A stretch of DNA of 64,000 nt from Psychroserpens ponticola (GCF_023556315.2 NZ_CP116221.1:3114001-3178000), one strand, 5' to 3'. Positions 28,001-38,300 are shown, numbered from the stretch's first letter. A program made the numbers and translations. The notes: generated by a model not told the origin, from the letters alone.

Positions 28001-29929
28001 GGTAGCAATGGTGATGGCACTTATAATAACGATAATCCTTTTACACCAGATGTTAGTGCAATTGCTACTCCTGCTGCTACAACTGACAATACTAATAATC
28101 TTGGGAATAGTAGTGCTACAATCGCACTTGTATTTGAACCAAGTGGCGCAAATACAACTGTAGACTCTGTAACATACGATGATGGTGCTCCTTGGCCAAC
28201 GGCTGCAGATGGTAATGGCCCTTCATTAGAACTAATTGATGTAGCCTTTGATAATGCATTAGGTGGAAGTTGGGTCTCTTCTGGAGATTATGATGGTGGT
28301 ACGCCAGGCGCAGCATATGTTGCTCCTATAATTTTTACTTTTAATGGCACTTGGTCTCCTAGCGATCCTAATGGAGCAGCTACTGCTGGTGATGATATCG
28401 TTATTGAATCTGGTGATGCTGTGATTGGGTCTAATACAACGTGTAATAGTGTAACGGTTAATCCTGGCGCTGGTCTTACTGTTAATTCTGGAATAACGCT
28501 CACTGCAACTAATGGATTGACTTTAGAATCTAGTTCTACGAGTTACTCTAGTTTAATTCTTGATGGAACTGTAGATGGAACCATGACTTACCAACGTCAT
28601 GTGAATATTAATGCTAGTTCTGGTACAACAACTGGTAGTAACGATTTAGTTTCTGCTCCTTTAACAGGACAACCTTTTAATACATTTGCCGCTGCAAACC
28701 CTAATATTCTAACCAATGCTGGTGGTACGTTGTATTTATTTGGTCCTTTTGAAAAAGTAACTGGTCAATATGTTACTTGGGCTGATACTGAAACATCTAC
28801 ACTTGATCCTGGTGTTGGATACAGAGCTGGTTCTGTTGATAATGATACTTTTACATTTACTGGTACAGCTAACAATGGCGTTGTGACTAACGACCTTGTT
28901 AACGCTGGATCTAATAATGCTATATGGAACTTAGTTGGTAATCCTTATCCTTCTTATTTAAATGTTTGGGATTTCCTTGCTCATGATTTAGGAGATGGCA
29001 CAACTAACATTCAACTTTTTGATACTGGTACGGAAGCTATATATGGTTATGATGGTAGTCATGGTAATGGTTGGACTATTTACAACTTTGCTACTACTTT
29101 ACCGTCTACTGTTATTGCTCCTGGTCAAGGATTCATGGTCAGTGCTAATGCTGCTCAAACTGCTGGTTATGATCTAGAATTCTCTCCTGATATGAGAAGA
29201 ACGGGTTCTAGTGATGATTTCATTGTAGGTCGTAATGCACAATTGACATATGTGAAGTTAGATTTAAGTACTGCTAATAAGTCTTATGGTACTGATATCT
29301 ACTTTAACAACAATGCAAGTTCTGGATTTGATGCAGGATATGATGCTGCTATTTGGGGTGAAACTGCTCCTGATTTCGCAATCTATTCTCACTTAATTGA
29401 AGAAAACAATGGTAAAGCAATGGCGTTACAAGCTGTTAATCATAATGAGCTATCAAACATTAGTATTTCATTAGGTGTTAATGCAAACCAAGGAGAACAA
29501 TTAAGGTTTAGCATTTCTGAAATGACTTTACAAGCTTCTGTTAATGTATATCTTGAAGATAGAGTAGAAAATACAATTACCTTATTAAATAACACTGACT
29601 ATGTAATTACACCTTCAACTCCATTATCTGGAACGGGTCGTTTCTTCTTAAGAACGTCTCAAGAGGCTTTATCAACTATAGACAACAATCTTGACAACTT
29701 AACTATATACGCTTTAAATACATCTAAAGAAATAGTCGTTAACGGACAATTAAAAGAGAACACTGTTTTTAACCTTTATGATATCCAAGGCAGAAAAGTA
29801 TTAAGTACTAAGCTTGATAAAACACACCTTGAAAGCCGCATTGATGCTTCATCATTAACTAGTGGAGTTTATGTTGTGATCGTTCAAAATAACAGTCAGC
29901 AAAAGACTCAAAAAGTGATTATCAAATAA
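25082..29929 (+). CDS. T9SS type A sorting domain-containing secreted protein with Calx-beta and lamin-tail domains (paralogue 5)
   Basis: The 1615-residue protein has a signal peptide ending SFGFAQ. An N-terminal domain of about 200 residues follows (GDIAFTAFNADG, TTIWFTDNEWDG) that recurs inside paralogue 6. Calx-beta repeats lie at about 228-335, 510-615 and 800-905 (FDVVLT, LTITDDA, LTFEIQNVSGG). Between them are two choice-of-anchor-like beta domains. A lamin-tail domain at about 915-1035 (VISEIMYNSTSFDDEWIEIY) precedes the shared module from about 1084 and the type A sorting tail. Calx-beta domains bind calcium through acidic residues and are common in large adhesins. A peptide gene starts 18 bases after the stop. 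The C-terminal module DNA nearly equals paralogue 1, and the last 249 bases nearly equal paralogue 3. Confidence 0.93.
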   Translation: MKKIYTLLLALTMTSFGFAQTSPGDIAFTAFNADGTDEFAFVTLVDIPANTTIWFTDNEWDGDSFNNINEGEIEWSHTSAVLAGTVILIENTNGSSPTVNIGAVSGGGANLGASNEELFALLSEPSASVMPTPGFLAGIANDISGSVLTGTGLTEGTNFLNFDDDGDGYEYTGSISSESAFADYLPLIMDTDNWQIESSNGNLILPISTVAFTITGSATDTEVLFTGTSISISEGDGIFELEFTILNEDAAATSFDVVLTSGDNADIDGYTTETVTFPGGSAADQVVELTITDDAVFEADETLTFEIQNVSGGSNAGVGTNGSFDLTITNNDAPPTIALPYSEDFTNCGTALWTPYSEAADNSWTCAAGAYTMNGFPNPDDIDWLISSFSIDFDLTSNENIAVTTSEQHGDAINDAGEFELFYSTNYAGYGDPTGATWIPLTFNPNNTSTGFGTSPDSVTVVDATSITGTAYLAFYYDAAAGSGPEEWNITDILIQEGALPTSVELVSTSASVAEDSSTYDLEFSITNEDATNATIFDLVLTVGDAADIDSYTTQAVTFPAGTSANQTVTITITDDALQEADELLTFEIQNVTGGNTAAVGTNSSFDLTILENDEPVIEGTLYDADFSNDGDGFAAHTSSSPPAAGPASAGPFGTAPNAWSLSYDTTPGTDGSDNTFEVVLGELQSDDWGGQGIFTSQLIDVSGVNTVDISATGVNSGANENNFNYFYIIDGGSRVDAANISSSNGDPVNYSIIGLDVSGASTLEVGFEFFENGGGDGYDVSEFLVIEGATNTSVQLTSTSASVFEDVGTIDLTFEVLNEDAVNDTTFDVVLTVGDAADVNSYTTQTITFPAGPGPNQGLTITITDDMIEESTEVLTFEIQNVSGGDAAVVGANNSFELTIQDNDGSVVLPGDIVISEIMYNSTSFDDEWIEIYNASGADITLDGDWQLSYGSNTFDFTGTLITAGDYLTIALGSNGDGTYNNDNPFTPDVSAIATPAATTDNTNNLGNSSATIALVFEPSGANTTVDSVTYDDGAPWPTAADGNGPSLELIDVAFDNALGGSWVSSGDYDGGTPGAAYVAPIIFTFNGTWSPSDPNGAATAGDDIVIESGDAVIGSNTTCNSVTVNPGAGLTVNSGITLTATNGLTLESSSTSYSSLILDGTVDGTMTYQRHVNINASSGTTTGSNDLVSAPLTGQPFNTFAAANPNILTNAGGTLYLFGPFEKVTGQYVTWADTETSTLDPGVGYRAGSVDNDTFTFTGTANNGVVTNDLVNAGSNNAIWNLVGNPYPSYLNVWDFLAHDLGDGTTNIQLFDTGTEAIYGYDGSHGNGWTIYNFATTLPSTVIAPGQGFMVSANAAQTAGYDLEFSPDMRRTGSSDDFIVGRNAQLTYVKLDLSTANKSYGTDIYFNNNASSGFDAGYDAAIWGETAPDFAIYSHLIEENNGKAMALQAVNHNELSNISISLGVNANQGEQLRFSISEMTLQASVNVYLEDRVENTITLLNNTDYVITPSTPLSGTGRFFLRTSQEALSTIDNNLDNLTIYALNTSKEIVVNGQLKENTVFNLYDIQGRKVLSTKLDKTHLESRIDASSLTSGVYVVIVQNNSQQKTQKVIIK
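28342..29686 (+). repeat. Near-identical cargo-module DNA repeat, copy 3
   Basis: This copy aligns with 12279-13623 at a constant offset of 16063 bases, with about nine substitutions over the first 1.24 kb and no indel. The match begins abruptly inside the coding frame at TAATGGCACTTGG, downstream of unrelated N-terminal sequence. Confidence 0.9.
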
Positions 29930-29947
29930 TTCAAACATTCAAGAAAA

Positions 29948-30109
29948 ATGAAAACAAATATAAAACAGGATAACATCACAAGAAAGGAAGCCCTTACTAA
30001 AATGGGCAAATATGCGGCCTTAACAGCTATTGGGACGTTCATTATTTTAAACCCTAAACAAGCGCAAGCTTCTTCTCCGCCAGATCCAGGTGGAAATCCT
30101 TTTGAATAA
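29948..30109 (+). CDS. 53-residue peptide with RK-type signal sequence, copy 2 (PPDPGGNPFE tail)
   Basis: The 53-residue ORF begins 18 bases after paralogue 5, and the 18-base spacer is identical to that before copy 1. The N-terminus reads MKTNIKQDNITRKEALTKMGK. It is followed by the invariant hydrophobic segment, the NPKQAQA signal peptidase site and the tail SSPPDPGGNPFE. Its 3' half shares a 60-base identical stretch with copy 3 (42593), while its 5' part resembles copy 1, so the copies have exchanged DNA. A terminator with the CGCACTA core follows. It is probably co-transcribed with the cargo gene. The mature product would be a 12-residue secreted peptide if processed at AQA-S. Confidence 0.82.
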   Translation: MKTNIKQDNITRKEALTKMGKYAALTAIGTFIILNPKQAQASSPPDPGGNPFE

Positions 30110-30130
30110 TTTCAAAACCTTATAAACTTT

Positions 30131-30164
30131 AAAAAATCGCACTAGCAATAGTGCGATTTTTTTT
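30131..30164 (+). terminator. Intrinsic terminator behind peptide copy 2
   Basis: AAAAAATCGCACTA, loop GCAA and TAGTGCGATTTTTTTT form a strong hairpin with a T tract. It differs by one loop base from the terminator behind peptide copy 1, another sign that the whole 3' unit was duplicated. Confidence 0.9.
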
Positions 30165-30292
30165 ACTGCAAATAACATGACTAAACCAAAAACTAGTAAC
30201 AACTTATAAACTCATTTACGAAATTAAAACTTATGACTATTCACAAATTTAATGTCATAATTTCATATAGAAACAAGTCTATATGAGCAAGA

Positions 30293-30310
30293 TTTAAACA
30301 TTTGTTAATA
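30293..30310 (+). promoter_or_regulatory. 18-bp element shared upstream of paralogues 5 and 6, second copy
   Basis: This is the same TTTAAACATTTGTTAATA as at 24981. Downstream lie two -7-like boxes, TAACTTTG at 30331-30338 and TATATTTG at 30342-30349. Neither is at an ideal distance from a TTG, so the active promoter is uncertain. Confidence 0.4.
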
Positions 30311-30425
30311 ATTTGAAGTTTCAACATTAATAACTTTGTAGTATATTTGCTAGCCCTATATTTTTATCTATATTGTTTGATAGCCTACTATTAATAATTC
30401 TGATTGACACTAATTTAATATAACT

Positions 30426-33400
30426 ATGAAACACATTTACACACTTTTACTTGCCCTAATGATGACTGCTTTAGGGTTTGGGCAGACTACAGTAACCTAT
30501 GATTTTTCTGACGGAGGCGCAGTCACAGGACTAAATGAAGCATCACCTGGTATCACTGTTGATTCTGATCCAAATATAGGTTTTGGTAGTTTCAAAAACT
30601 CTGGTACTTCAAACCCTGCACTCAATAGTGGCCAATTACGTTTATATCAAAACGCCACCAAAGGAGGTTCAATTATTATTTACGCGAACAGTGGTGTAAC
30701 CATAACTAATATTATTGTTAATGCGTCATCGCTAATTGGAGATGCTGGTTATATTGTTGATGGAGGATCGCAAGTTAACTTATCAGGAGGAAGTACTTAT
30801 ACTATTAGCGGAATAAGCTCTACTTCACAAGTAGAATTTTTTCAAAGAGAAAGTGGAAGCGGAAACAGAATATATGTAGATACTTTTGATGTTACTTATA
30901 CTTCTGGTGGTGGTGGTTGTACAGCTCCTACAACCCAAGCTTCGGTTTATAACACAACGTCTATAGGAACCACAAGTGCTACATTAAATTGGACTGATGG
31001 TGATGGTGATGAAGTATTAGTACTTGTTAAAGCAGGCTCGGCTGTTGATGCAGACCCTACAAATGGAACAGGATACACAGGAAATACAGTTTTCACATCT
31101 GGTGATCAAATTGGCACAGGTAATTATGTGGTACAATCTGGTTCGGCTACAAGTTCGGTTAGTATTACTGGTCTAACTGCTGCTACCACTTATCATGTTG
31201 CTGTATATGAATATAATACGACTGATACATGTTATGAGTTAACGGAATTAACAGGTAACTTTACCACGGGTTGTTCAACGCCTTCAGATGTGACTGCATT
31301 TACGGCAACTGCAGGTAATACTGAAGTTGATTTAAGTTGGACGAATGGGAGTTGTTTTGATGAGATTTTAGTCGTAGCCAAAGCAACTTCTGCCGTAACA
31401 GTAACACCAACTGGTGATGGCACTGCTTACACTGCAAATGCTGCTTTTGGTTCTGGTACCGATTTAGGGACTAGTGAATATGCTGTTTATAAAGGTTCTG
31501 GTACTTCGGTAACCATTACTGGTTTAACAAATGGTACAACCTATCATTTTGAAGCTTTTGCTCGCAAAGTAACCACATGGAGTTCGGGTGTAACTGATTC
31601 TGCTGCACCAATTGATCAATTAGGCGCTGGAGACATTGCCTTTACAGCCTTTAATGCAGATGGAGGTGATGAATTTTCATTTGTGGCTTTAGCAGATATT
31701 CCAGCCAACACTACGATTTGGTTTACAGATAATGAATGGGATGGCAATTCATTTAATAACATAAATGAAGGCGAGATTGAATGGTCTCATACAAGTACAG
31801 TTACAGCTGGTTCAGTTATTATTATTGAAGATACTAGTGGAGGCTCTCCTACTGTAAATATAGGAAGCGTATCTGGTGGTAGTGTTAATTTAGGTGCTAG
31901 TGATGAACAATTATTCGCCTTATTAAGTACGCCTTCTGCTTCAACAATGGCAACACCTGGATTTTTAGCTGGAATATCTAATGATCTTACTGGCTCAACG
32001 TTAACAGGAACTGGACTTACTGATGGTACAGATTTTCTTGACTTTGATGACGATGGTGATGGTTATGAATATACGGGTTCTAGATCTAGTGAATCTGCTT
32101 TTGCTGATTATTTGCCTCTTATTATGAATACAACTAATTGGCAGATTGAAACTTCAAATGGTAACAATATATTACCGATTTCAACTACTGTTTTCACACT
32201 AGCTTCAGGCTGTACTGCTCCAACGACTCAAGCTTCTGCTTATAACACTACATCAATTGGTTCTACAAGTGCAACATTAAACTGGACTTCAGGAAATGGT
32301 GATGAAGTTATGGTTGTTGTTAAAGAAAGTTCTGCAGTTGACATGGATCCTACTGATGGAACAGCTTACACAGGAAATACAGTTTTTACATCAGGTGACC
32401 AAATTGGTACAGGTAATTATGTTGTACAATCTGGTTCTGCTACAAGTTCTGTTAGTATTACTGGCTTAACTGCTGCTACTACTTATCATGTAGCTGTTTA
32501 CGAATACAACACAACTGGTACATGTTATGAATTAACGGAATTAACTGGTAACTTTACTACAGATTGCCCAACACCTTCTGATGTGACTACATTTACAGCA
32601 ACATCAGGTGATACTACTATTGATTTAAGTTGGACTAATGGGAGTTGTTTTGATGACATTTTAGTCGTTGCAAAAGCAACTTCAGCTGTAACGGTTACAC
32701 CAACAGGTGATGGCACTGCATACACTGCAAATACCGTTTTTGGTTCTGGTACCGATTTAGGAACTAACGAATATGCTGTTTATAAAGGTACAGGAACATC
32801 TGTTACAGTAACGGGTTTAACAAATGGCACAACATATCACTTTACAGCTTTTGCTCGTAAAACGACAACTTGGAGTGCTGGTGTAACTGATTCTGCAACG
32901 CCAAACACGGTTGAAGAAGCGGTTGCTGGTGACTTAATTATCACTGAAGTTTCTGGTGATGGTTCTGCTACTGGAAATGATAATGGATATATGGAAATTT
33001 ACAATAGAAGTAATAAAATTATCAACCTAGATAATATTGAAGCTAGGTATTTCAATTCAAATCCTGGTAGCTCTACACAACAAGTTACTCTTAGCGGCAC
33101 ACTAAGTCCTGGTAGCTTTGTTATAGTGACTCAAAATGCAGGCAACTATACTACTGAATATAGTGATACGGCTGATGCAACAGGAAGTGATTTCTACTTT
33201 AATGGCGGAGATGATGGTTGTGATGTATACCACACTACAAATGGTGTGATCGATCAATTTAACGATAATGGAAGTGGACAAAGCCCATGGAATTGGAGTG
33301 ACAGCTTTACTTACTACAGAAACAGTACTGGTAGTGGTGCAATTGAAGACAACTGGACGCAAGATGGCACAGACAACCCAAGATCAAAAACTAATTTGTT

Positions 33401-35039
33401 CTTCTGGACAGGAGCTTCTGATAGTTCTTGGACTAATACAAGTAACTGGGATGAAGCTGCGGCGCCATCAAGTACAACCGATGTTGTAATTACAGATCAA
33501 ACTAACGAACCTTCAATTACTACTTCTGTTGAAGTTTCTAATATCACAATTGAAACGAGTACAGACATTATTGTAGAAAAAACCGGTAATCTTGAAGTAT
33601 CTGGAAACTTAAACAACTCTGGTAACCTTAGTTTAGAGTCTGATTCAAATGAATACTCAAGTTTAATTATTGATGGTACTTCTAATGGAACCATCAACTA
33701 TGAACGTCACGTAAATATTAATGGTTCTGGAACCACTGGAAGTAATGATTTAATATCTGCTCCATTAACTGGACAACAATTTGACGATTTTGCAACTGCT
33801 AATTCTAACATTTTAAGTAATGGTGCAGGTACATTATTCTTATTTGGCCCTTTTGATAAAACTTCTGGAGAATATCTAACTTATGCAGACACTGAGACTG
33901 CTACATTAGATGCTGGAGTTGGATATAGAGCTGCATCAGATGACAATGGAACATTTACATTTACTGGAACCGCAAACAATGGAACCATCACTAATGATAT
34001 AATAAACTCTGGTCCTTCAGAACCTGCAGAATCAGAATGGAACCTAGTTGGTAACCCATACCCTTCTTATATAAATGTTCAAGATTTTCTTAACCATGAA
34101 GTTAGTTCTGGCATTTCAAACCTTGATTTATTTGATGCTGGTACAGCTGCAATTTACGGTTATGATGGTAATGCTTTAAATGGCTGGACGGTTTATAACT
34201 TAGCTAACACGACTGCTTCTACAGTAATTGCTCCTGGACAAGGATTCTTTGTAAGTGCTGATGCAACTTATGCACCACTATACGATTTAGAATTCTCACC
34301 AACAATAAGATCTACAGGAACTACTGACGATTTCATTGCAGGTCGTAGTGGAGGACTAACCCATTTTACTCTTCAGGCATCTTCAGCTGCAGATTCATAT
34401 AGTACTGAGTTTTATTTTAATCCAATAGCTACTCGTGCATTTGATTTAGGACATGACGCCGAAATATTTAGCATTAATCTGCCGTTTGTTTTATACTCAC
34501 ATCTTGTTGAAGAAGATGAAGGAGCCCACTTAACATTACAAGCTCTAAACACAACCGATCTTATGGATGTAACCATCCCAATCGGGATTAATGCAAATCA
34601 AGGTGTACAAGTAACCTTTACAATGTCACTAAATGAATTGCCAGAAAATCATTTTGTTTATTTTATAGACACAGTAGAAAATACAACAACGCTATTAAAT
34701 GACTTAGATTATGTATTAACCCCTTCAACTGCTTTATCTGGAATTGGACGTTTCTATATTAGAGTTTCAGAAGTCGCTTTATCTACAATTGAGAATAGCT
34801 TTAATGAATTAACTATTTTCGCTTTAAACGAATCAAATGAAATCGTAGTTAATGGACAATTACAAAAAAATACAATATTAAACCTATATGACATTCAAGG
34901 TAGAAAAGTGTTATCAACACAACTTGATAATACTAGCCTTGAAAACCGTATTGATATTTCTTCTTTAAGCGGAGGTGTATATGTTGTAAATGTTCAAAAT
35001 AACGAACAGCAAAAATCACAAAAAGTGATTATAAAATAA
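30426..35039 (+). CDS. T9SS type A sorting domain-containing secreted protein with FN3-like and lamin-tail domains (paralogue 6)
   Basis: The 1537-residue protein has a signal peptide ending ALGFGQ. A first beta domain runs to about 160. An FN3-like pair follows (SATLNWTDGDGDEVLVLVK, TEVDLSWTNGSCFDEILVVAK). Then comes the GDIAFTAFNADG domain at about 402-590, also the N-domain of paralogue 5. The same FN3-like pair returns from about 592, so residues about 165-390 and 595-820 are an internal duplication. A lamin-tail domain begins near 834 (AGDLIITEVSGDGSATGNDNGYMEIYN). The shared module starts near 993 in a diverged form, and the type A sorting tail follows (LYDIQGRKVLS, GGVYVVNVQNNEQQKSQ). 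It ends in its own terminator, with no peptide gene. Confidence 0.92.
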   Translation: MKHIYTLLLALMMTALGFGQTTVTYDFSDGGAVTGLNEASPGITVDSDPNIGFGSFKNSGTSNPALNSGQLRLYQNATKGGSIIIYANSGVTITNIIVNASSLIGDAGYIVDGGSQVNLSGGSTYTISGISSTSQVEFFQRESGSGNRIYVDTFDVTYTSGGGGCTAPTTQASVYNTTSIGTTSATLNWTDGDGDEVLVLVKAGSAVDADPTNGTGYTGNTVFTSGDQIGTGNYVVQSGSATSSVSITGLTAATTYHVAVYEYNTTDTCYELTELTGNFTTGCSTPSDVTAFTATAGNTEVDLSWTNGSCFDEILVVAKATSAVTVTPTGDGTAYTANAAFGSGTDLGTSEYAVYKGSGTSVTITGLTNGTTYHFEAFARKVTTWSSGVTDSAAPIDQLGAGDIAFTAFNADGGDEFSFVALADIPANTTIWFTDNEWDGNSFNNINEGEIEWSHTSTVTAGSVIIIEDTSGGSPTVNIGSVSGGSVNLGASDEQLFALLSTPSASTMATPGFLAGISNDLTGSTLTGTGLTDGTDFLDFDDDGDGYEYTGSRSSESAFADYLPLIMNTTNWQIETSNGNNILPISTTVFTLASGCTAPTTQASAYNTTSIGSTSATLNWTSGNGDEVMVVVKESSAVDMDPTDGTAYTGNTVFTSGDQIGTGNYVVQSGSATSSVSITGLTAATTYHVAVYEYNTTGTCYELTELTGNFTTDCPTPSDVTTFTATSGDTTIDLSWTNGSCFDDILVVAKATSAVTVTPTGDGTAYTANTVFGSGTDLGTNEYAVYKGTGTSVTVTGLTNGTTYHFTAFARKTTTWSAGVTDSATPNTVEEAVAGDLIITEVSGDGSATGNDNGYMEIYNRSNKIINLDNIEARYFNSNPGSSTQQVTLSGTLSPGSFVIVTQNAGNYTTEYSDTADATGSDFYFNGGDDGCDVYHTTNGVIDQFNDNGSGQSPWNWSDSFTYYRNSTGSGAIEDNWTQDGTDNPRSKTNLFFWTGASDSSWTNTSNWDEAAAPSSTTDVVITDQTNEPSITTSVEVSNITIETSTDIIVEKTGNLEVSGNLNNSGNLSLESDSNEYSSLIIDGTSNGTINYERHVNINGSGTTGSNDLISAPLTGQQFDDFATANSNILSNGAGTLFLFGPFDKTSGEYLTYADTETATLDAGVGYRAASDDNGTFTFTGTANNGTITNDIINSGPSEPAESEWNLVGNPYPSYINVQDFLNHEVSSGISNLDLFDAGTAAIYGYDGNALNGWTVYNLANTTASTVIAPGQGFFVSADATYAPLYDLEFSPTIRSTGTTDDFIAGRSGGLTHFTLQASSAADSYSTEFYFNPIATRAFDLGHDAEIFSINLPFVLYSHLVEEDEGAHLTLQALNTTDLMDVTIPIGINANQGVQVTFTMSLNELPENHFVYFIDTVENTTTLLNDLDYVLTPSTALSGIGRFYIRVSEVALSTIENSFNELTIFALNESNEIVVNGQLQKNTILNLYDIQGRKVLSTQLDNTSLENRIDISSLSGGVYVVNVQNNEQQKSQKVIIK

Positions 35040-35061
35040 GACTCTTTTAATGATCTTCTAT

Positions 35062-35095
35062 AAGCGCACTAGAACCATCTAGTGCGCTTTATTTG
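35062..35095 (+). terminator. Intrinsic terminator behind paralogue 6
   Basis: AAGCGCACTAGA (35062-35073), loop ACCA and TCTAGTGCGCTT (35078-35089) form a perfect 12-bp stem followed by a short T-rich tract. The core again is CGCACTA/TAGTGCG. Confidence 0.88.
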
Positions 35096-35198
35096 TTAAA
35101 TAAACGGGTACAAAATTGAATGAAATCGTTAAAAAATCAATTATTCTAAATTATTTCACATTTTATTAACAAAAAGTTCAAAAACTGTTAAGATTTGT

Positions 35199-35206
35199 TA
35201 TATTTG
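35199..35206 (+). promoter_or_regulatory. Candidate -7 promoter box for paralogue 7
   Basis: TATATTTG matches TAnnTTTG and lies 135 bases before the ATG at 35341. No clean TTG -33 element is seen. If used, the leader would be about 128 bases. Confidence 0.4.
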
Positions 35207-35340
35207 TTTTTCGATTTAGTTACAATCCATCCGATATATTACTAAATCATCCCTAAATCTTCAGAAACTTCCTATTAATGTTATACATGCATTCATGCAT
35301 AAACAATGCTATTAACTGAGCTATTAACTAAATTAACATT

Positions 35341-38300
35341 ATGAAAAAATTTACATTGTTACTACTTGCTATGCTTGCCTTTTGTTGGCAATCTCAAGCA
35401 CAATTCACGTTTCCAACAGAAGGACCACTTAATGTGGTCAGTGGAACACCTGAAGAAATAGGTTTAAATACAGTCGGTAATACAGCTGGTGTAACTGCTG
35501 CTGAATATGACTCTTTTGAACTAACTGTAACCTGGACAGCTGGAGGTGGAGGTCCTTGGTCTAGTGAAGCTGAAGCTTTAATTACAACATCTGCAGGTTC
35601 TGTCGATGTTGATGGGCCATCTTCTGGAGGTGCTAATGATGGTACTACAACTACACTAACGTTCATTGGTAATTTTCCAGCCAATTATAACCCTAGTGTC
35701 AATGGCTTATTAGGAGTTGCTTTTGACACCTCTTATGGTGGGTCTGATATGGATTTAACAGATATTGTAATGGTTCTCTATGAGGCTCCTACATGTGATG
35801 TGGTTTCTGGTATTACTATTGATGCTTTTACAGATACAACAGCAGATGTTAGCTGGACAGCTAGTATCACTGGAGAAACAGCATGGGAAATTGCTTTTCA
35901 AGGAAGTGGAGCTGGCGCTCCTGCAGCTGCTGGTGATCCAGCTACAAGTGTATATAATAAAACGGGGCTAACAGAATCTACAACATATGATGTGTATGTT
36001 AGAGCAGATTGTACTGGTGGTGATTATGGCGACTGGGTTGGCCCAGTTAGCTTTACTACTCCAGCTTCTCCTGTTTCAATAACGTGTCCTGGACCTGATT
36101 TGAATGAGACATATTGCTATTCTAATAATGACGAAACTGAATTTAAATATGTAAGTTCAGATGGTTCAAATTTAAGAGTAACATTTAATGCAGGAGATAC
36201 TGAAGACACTTATGACGAATTAATTATTTTAGACTCAGATGGTGTAACAGAATTATATAATGGTTATGGAGCATCTGGAGACTTAACTGGTGTTTCTGCT
36301 ACTTCTTCTGGAGATAGTATTACTGTAAAAGTAAGTTCTGATGGCTCAACTACTGAATGTTCAACAGGTGCTGATTGGGATTGGGATATTGAATGTTTAG
36401 CATGTACTCCATCTATAGTAGATACAATAACAGTAATTGAAGATTGTGGATCAGGTACATTTGATGTTGAAGTTACATTTTCAAGTCTTGGTGATGCGTT
36501 ATTTATTGTAGGAACAAGTGAACCATACCCTTTTGAATCTGTCGTACCTGGTACTTTTACTTATACATTATCAGGTTATATTTCAGGAACTGATGCTGAT
36601 CTTTCTATAAATCATTCAAGTCCTGTTTGTGATTACGATTTAGCAACGCAAACTTATAACTGTCCACCAGATAATGATTTATGTGCAGACGCTACAGCTA
36701 TTGCTTGTAATGATACACTTACAGGTCAATCTACTATTAGTGCAACTGGAGCAAGTGCTACATCTTGTGATGGATCAATTGGTAATGATGTATGGTACCA
36801 ATATACTGGTGATGATAGTGATGTTACTATAACTGTAAACGCAACTGTAGAAGAAGCACAAATTGGTGTTTTTACAAGTACTGATGGCGCCTGTTCAGGA
36901 ATCACTTTAGGAAGTTGTTCTGATTCATCTGCTGGTAGTGGTGGTAACCCAGTTTCGGTTACATTTGCTGCTGATGTAGGTACAGAATACTTTATACAAG
37001 TTGGAAATTGGATTAATGGAGACCCTGGATTAGAGTTTGAAATTTCAGCAACATGTATTCCTTACCCAACTACAGCTCCTGATTGTCCAGCTACATATAC
37101 TGCGACTCCAGATGCTACTTGTGGTTCTTTAGAAACAACATTAGCTTGGGATGCTTCAACTCCTGTTGTAGCCGATGGATATTACTTAACTGTTGGTACA
37201 ACAATGGGTGGAAATGATATCATTGATAATGTAGATCTTGGCAACGTATTGACGACTACAGTTTCGTCTCAAACCGTAAATACACAATATTACTATACAA
37301 TATCTCCTTATAATGATTTTGGAACTGCAGTATGTGCTGAACAAACATATACTACTATTGCTGCTGGATGTTATTGTACATCTGAGCCAACTTCTAATGA
37401 TAATAATGGAATCTCAAATGTAACAATTGATGCAACATCGTTCCCAACTGGTGACGTAACTTATTTTGATCATTCTGGAACTCCAGTAGATTTTAGCCAA
37501 GGACTTACAGCTCCTGTTTCAATTACATTTGAAACTGGGTATGCGTATGGAACAAATATTTGGATTGATTTTAATGATGATTATATTTTAGATCCTTCTG
37601 AATTAGTATTCTCTGGAGAATCTCTTTCGACTAATCCTACTACTTTTGATGCAAGTTTCCCAATGCCAGTATCAGCGACATTAGGAACTCACAAAATGAG
37701 AATAGGTACTGCTTATAGTGGACAAGATACACCTAACGCATGCTATAATGGTTCTTATGGTGTAACATTAGATTTTGATGTTAATATCGTAGCTCCATCT
37801 TGTACAGCAATTGCAATAAATAGTTCAACTATAGTTGAAAATTGTGGAGCAGGTACTTTTGATGTTGTTATTGATGTAGCGTCAATTGGTGCTGCTACTT
37901 TTAAAGATGATGCCGTAAATGGTTCTGAAGCTATTGTTGCAGGTATTAACACATATACTTACAACCTTGGCGAAGTTCCAGACATTACAATTTTACATTC
38001 TGATATAGCTTGTAATTTGGCTTTAGGTACTTTCCAATATGATGATTGCCCAACACTTGTTGATTGTGCTGGTGGAACACCAGTAAATACAACATTTTGT
38101 TACACAAATAATGATGAAACTATGTTCGCATATCAAAGTTCAGATGCTTCAAGTCTTAAAGTAACATTTAATGCAGGAGATACTGAAAACAATTATGATG
38201 AACTAATTATTTTAGATTCTGACGGTGTTACAGAATTATATAACGGTTATGGTGCAGCTGGTGATTTAACAGGTGTTACTGCTAATTCTACAGGTGATAT

